A program made the position numbers and the translations under genes. A stretch of 64,000 nt of DNA from Polaribacter sp. Hel1_85. GTDB taxonomy: Bacteria; Bacteroidota; Bacteroidia; Flavobacteriales; Flavobacteriaceae. Numbering within the stretch: the first letter of the stretch is position 1; every line of letters starts with the position of its first letter. The stretch is from positions 1,493,001-1,557,000 of the forward strand of contig NZ_JPDS01000001.1 in the NCBI RefSeq assembly GCF_000766795.1. The letters are read 5' to 3'. Positions 61,614-64,000 of this stretch are shown one piece after another. The notes below the pieces were generated by a model. The model was not told where the DNA came from. It made no database searches and worked only from the letters and a program-made list of their open reading frames with translations.

Positions 61614-62270
61614 ATGGCTCGTAAGAAAAAAATTACCAAAGACAATTTAATTTCTTGGTACATGGAGTTTGTGCTAGAGAACAATCATCAACCAAAATCT
61701 GTGTATAGTTTTGCAAAAGAAAATAATTTTGAAGAGGCAGGTTTCTATAAATTTTATGGTTCTTTTGAAACTATAGAAGAATCAATTTTTTCTGAATTTT
61801 TTCATCATACTATAAAAGTGTTAGCTAAAAGTGAAGATTACGAAAACTTTGATGCCAGAAACAAGTTGTTAAGTTTTTATTTTACTTTTTTTGAAATACT
61901 TACTGCTAATAGAAGCTATTTAGTGTATGCATTGGGTAATAGTACAAGAGATTTTAAAAAACTTAAAAGTTTAAAAAAACTAAGAAAAGACTACATAAGT
62001 TATGTAAATAACATTGGAATTAAAAAATTAGATTTAAAACAAGAAAAGTTAGAAAAAATTCAAGAAAAATCGATACAAGAATCTTCATGGTTTCATTTAT
62101 TAGTTACCATAAAATTTTGGTTAGATGACATTTCTCCTTCATTTGAAAAGACAGATATTTTTATCGAAAAATCTATCAATGCTCGTTTTGATTTAATGGA
62201 TATAACACCTTTACAAAGTATCATCGATTTTGGAAAATTTATACTCAAAGAAAAAGTAAATTTTAATTAA
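61614..62270 (+). CDS. TetR-family transcriptional regulator
   Basis: 218 residues from the ATG at 61614 (a TTG at 61605 is possible but not needed). N-terminal helix-turn-helix at about 10-60: TKDNLISWYMEFVLENNHQPKSVYSFAKENNFEEAGFYKFYGSFETIEESIFSEFF, with the TetR-type turn GFYKFYGSFE; the helical remainder is the ligand/dimer domain. Operon with the ABC1 kinase 7 bp downstream. Probably controls that operon through the inverted repeat upstream. Confidence 0.85.
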   Translation: MARKKKITKDNLISWYMEFVLENNHQPKSVYSFAKENNFEEAGFYKFYGSFETIEESIFSEFFHHTIKVLAKSEDYENFDARNKLLSFYFTFFEILTANRSYLVYALGNSTRDFKKLKSLKKLRKDYISYVNNIGIKKLDLKQEKLEKIQEKSIQESSWFHLLVTIKFWLDDISPSFEKTDIFIEKSINARFDLMDITPLQSIIDFGKFILKEKVNFN

Positions 62271-62277
62271 AAAGCCT

Positions 62278-63582
62278 ATGAAAACAATTGATTCTATACC
62301 AACTTCGAAAATTCAAAGAGCTTCTAAATTAGTTACAACTGGAGCAAAAATTGGTGTAAATTACCTAAAATATTATGGTGATAAAATTACCAAAACAGAA
62401 AATGAAGCTAAAGCTAAATTAAACGAAAATAATGCAGAAGATATTTATGATGGTCTAAAGCAATTAAAAGGTAGTGCTTTAAAAGTAGCTCAAATGTTAA
62501 GTATGGAAAAAAGTATTTTACCACAAGCTTATGTAGAAAAATTTTCACTTTCTCAATTCTCAGTACCTCCACTTTCACCTGCTTTGGTTACAAAAACTTT
62601 TAAAAAATACTTTGGCAAAAATCCAAATGAAATTTATGATAAATTTAATGCGATTTCTGTAAATGCAGCAAGTATTGGACAGGTTCATAAAGCAGAAAAA
62701 GATGGAAAAAAATTGGCTATAAAAATTCAATATCCTGGTGTTGCTCAAAGTATTGCTTCAGATTTAGCTTTGGTAAAACCAATTGCTATTAAAATGTTTA
62801 ATATTAAAGGTAAAGATTCTGATAAATATTTTAAAGAGGTTGAAAATAAGTTAGTTGAAGAAACCGATTATATTTTAGAAGTTAAACAAAGCCAAGATAT
62901 TGTAGAGGCCTGCAAACATATTGCTAATTTAAATTTCCCTAATTATTATCCAGCATTATCATCAGATAGAATTATTACAATGGATTGGATGCATGGTGTT
63001 CATTTATCAGAATTTTCAACAAATAACCAAGAAGTATCAAATAAATTAGGACAAGCTTTATGGGATTTTTATATGTTTCAGATTCATAAATTAAAAAAAG
63101 TTCATGCAGATCCTCATCCTGGTAATTTTTTAATTTCTCCAGAAAATGAATTAATTGTGATTGATTTTGGTTGTATGAAAACGATTCCTGAAGATTTTTA
63201 CATTCCTTATTTTGAATTAGCAAAGAAAGAAAACATTGCTAATCCAACATATTTTGAAGAAAAATTATTTGAATTAGAAATTTTAAGAGAAGATGACTCT
63301 AAAGAAGAATTAGATTTTTTTAGAGCAATGTTTCATGAAATGCTAAGTTTATTTACACAACCATTTCATCAAGAAGTTTTTGATTTTTCTGATGAAAATT
63401 TCTTTGGTAAACTATCAGAATTAGGTACAAAATATGCAAAAAACACAGAGCTTAAAAACATGAATGGCAACAGAGGTTCTAAACACTTTATTTACATTAA
63501 CAGAACATTTTTTGGCCTTTATAATTTAATGCACGATTTAAAAGCACAAAACATAAAAATTAATAATTTTAATACTTATTAA
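62278..63582 (+). CDS. ABC1/AarF (ADCK3-like) atypical kinase
   Basis: 434 residues. KxGQ-region LKGSALKVAQMLSMEKSILP near 65 (the ADCK3/COQ8 KxGQ motif in modified form), Ala-rich loop NAASIGQVHKAEKDG, catalytic loop HADPHPGNFLI and VIDFGCMKT. No C-terminal membrane helices, unlike the copy at 28372. It supports ubiquinone/menaquinone or lipid homeostasis in the family. Overlaps the next start by 1 nt. Confidence 0.9.
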   Translation: MKTIDSIPTSKIQRASKLVTTGAKIGVNYLKYYGDKITKTENEAKAKLNENNAEDIYDGLKQLKGSALKVAQMLSMEKSILPQAYVEKFSLSQFSVPPLSPALVTKTFKKYFGKNPNEIYDKFNAISVNAASIGQVHKAEKDGKKLAIKIQYPGVAQSIASDLALVKPIAIKMFNIKGKDSDKYFKEVENKLVEETDYILEVKQSQDIVEACKHIANLNFPNYYPALSSDRIITMDWMHGVHLSEFSTNNQEVSNKLGQALWDFYMFQIHKLKKVHADPHPGNFLISPENELIVIDFGCMKTIPEDFYIPYFELAKKENIANPTYFEEKLFELEILREDDSKEELDFFRAMFHEMLSLFTQPFHQEVFDFSDENFFGKLSELGTKYAKNTELKNMNGNRGSKHFIYINRTFFGLYNLMHDLKAQNIKINNFNTY

Positions 63583-64000
63583 TGACCTTTTTTACCTTTA
63601 ATGATATCAATAATTTAGATCATCTTTATAAGATTAACCTTATTAATAGCTGCTCTGGTTTTAAATCTGCTAATTTATTGGGCTCTATTTCTAAAGATGG
63701 AATAACCAATGTTGCTATTTTTAGTTCTGTCACGCATTTAGGTTCTAATCCACCAACTTTAGGTTTTATTTTAAGACCTACAACAGTGCCTAGAGATACA
63801 TATAAAAACATAAAAGAAACGGGGAATTTTACTATAAATCATATTTATGAAGACATTATAGAAGATGCTCATCATACTTCTGCCAAGTATTCAGAAAAAA
63901 TTTCTGAATTTAATATGACTAATTTAAAAGAAGAATATAAAGGCCGTTTTAAAGTACCTTTTGTTAAAAACTCCCCCGTACAAATGAGTATGAAATTTGT
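63582..64000 (+). CDS. Flavin reductase-like protein, N-terminal part (cut by window edge)
   Basis: 139 residues before the right edge, in TAATG overlap with the kinase gene. The sequence FKSANLLGSISKDGITNVAIFSSVTHLGSNPPTLGFILRP is the FMN-binding flavin reductase-like domain (DIM6/NTAB); the pattern KNIKETGNFTINHIYE follows. Likely an NAD(P)H:flavin oxidoreductase or related flavoprotein. Confidence 0.8.
   Translation, partial: MTFFTFNDINNLDHLYKINLINSCSGFKSANLLGSISKDGITNVAIFSSVTHLGSNPPTLGFILRPTTVPRDTYKNIKETGNFTINHIYEDIIEDAHHTSAKYSEKISEFNMTNLKEEYKGRFKVPFVKNSPVQMSMKF

Overview
This window is chromosomal DNA from a marine-type member of the Bacteroidota, class Flavobacteriia (Polaribacter/Tenacibaculum-like; the genus cannot be fixed from sequence reading alone). 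The reasons are very A+T-rich coding sequence, promoters of the Bacteroidota TAnnTTTG type, weak ribosome binding sites, and families typical of the group (CtlX, DUF6952, a PafA-type phosphatase, oleate hydratase, a pyruvate dehydrogenase E2 next to E1 alpha). It carries about 70 genes, two tRNAs (Lys, Pro), one probable structured RNA and one decayed gene. No phage, insertion sequence or CRISPR array was seen.

Region 1 (1-26.2 kb) is mostly housekeeping: a DUF389 membrane protein (cut by the window edge), a CIA30-fold protein, tRNA-Lys, the MlaFE lipid transporter core, a PafA-type phosphatase, PrsW, CtlX, a VanX-type dipeptidase, pyruvate dehydrogenase subunits, an acetyltransferase, a peroxide-defence block (peroxiredoxin, thioredoxin and DUF6952 divergent from KatG), a four-gene minus operon (NatA/NatB-like ABC exporter, MscS channel, sigma-54 activator without a DNA-binding domain), and a MarR-controlled fatty-acid beta-oxidation operon.

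Region 2 (26.3-61.4 kb) is the unusual part. Thirteen promoters share a palindromic site with the CRP/FNR layout TGA-N6-TCA (best form TGACCTAAGTCA). In every one the site ends exactly 23 nt before a TAnnTTTG-like -7 element, which puts its centre near -41. The genes behind these sites form a stress and envelope set: Hsp20, two triple-BON proteins, thioredoxin, a YflT/DUF1269-type protein, HdeD, phosphoglycerate mutase, cardiolipin synthase, a patatin lipase, MscS, an ABC1 kinase, a cysteine-free ArsC/Spx-like protein, an acid phosphatase lipoprotein, three copies of a small coiled-coil family, and two paralogous sigma-factor-like proteins with a long acidic linker. In the middle of the cluster lies a cytosolic PAS histidine kinase followed by a response regulator fused to a CRP-type cNMP-fold and helix-turn-helix; it is the obvious candidate for binding these sites. 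The whole looks like a locally encoded two-component/CRP stress regulon with its own sigma-like factors.

Embedded in region 2 are housekeeping genes (trxB, a PQQ-type sugar dehydrogenase, tRNA-Pro, exonuclease III), an operon of phosphate-type porin, lipoprotein, two CYTH-type proteins and a DASS transporter, oleate hydratase, and a probable Flavo-1-type RNA. Region 3 (61.5-64 kb) has a TetR-type regulator with its own inverted-repeat operator, a second ABC1 kinase, and the start of a flavin reductase-like gene.
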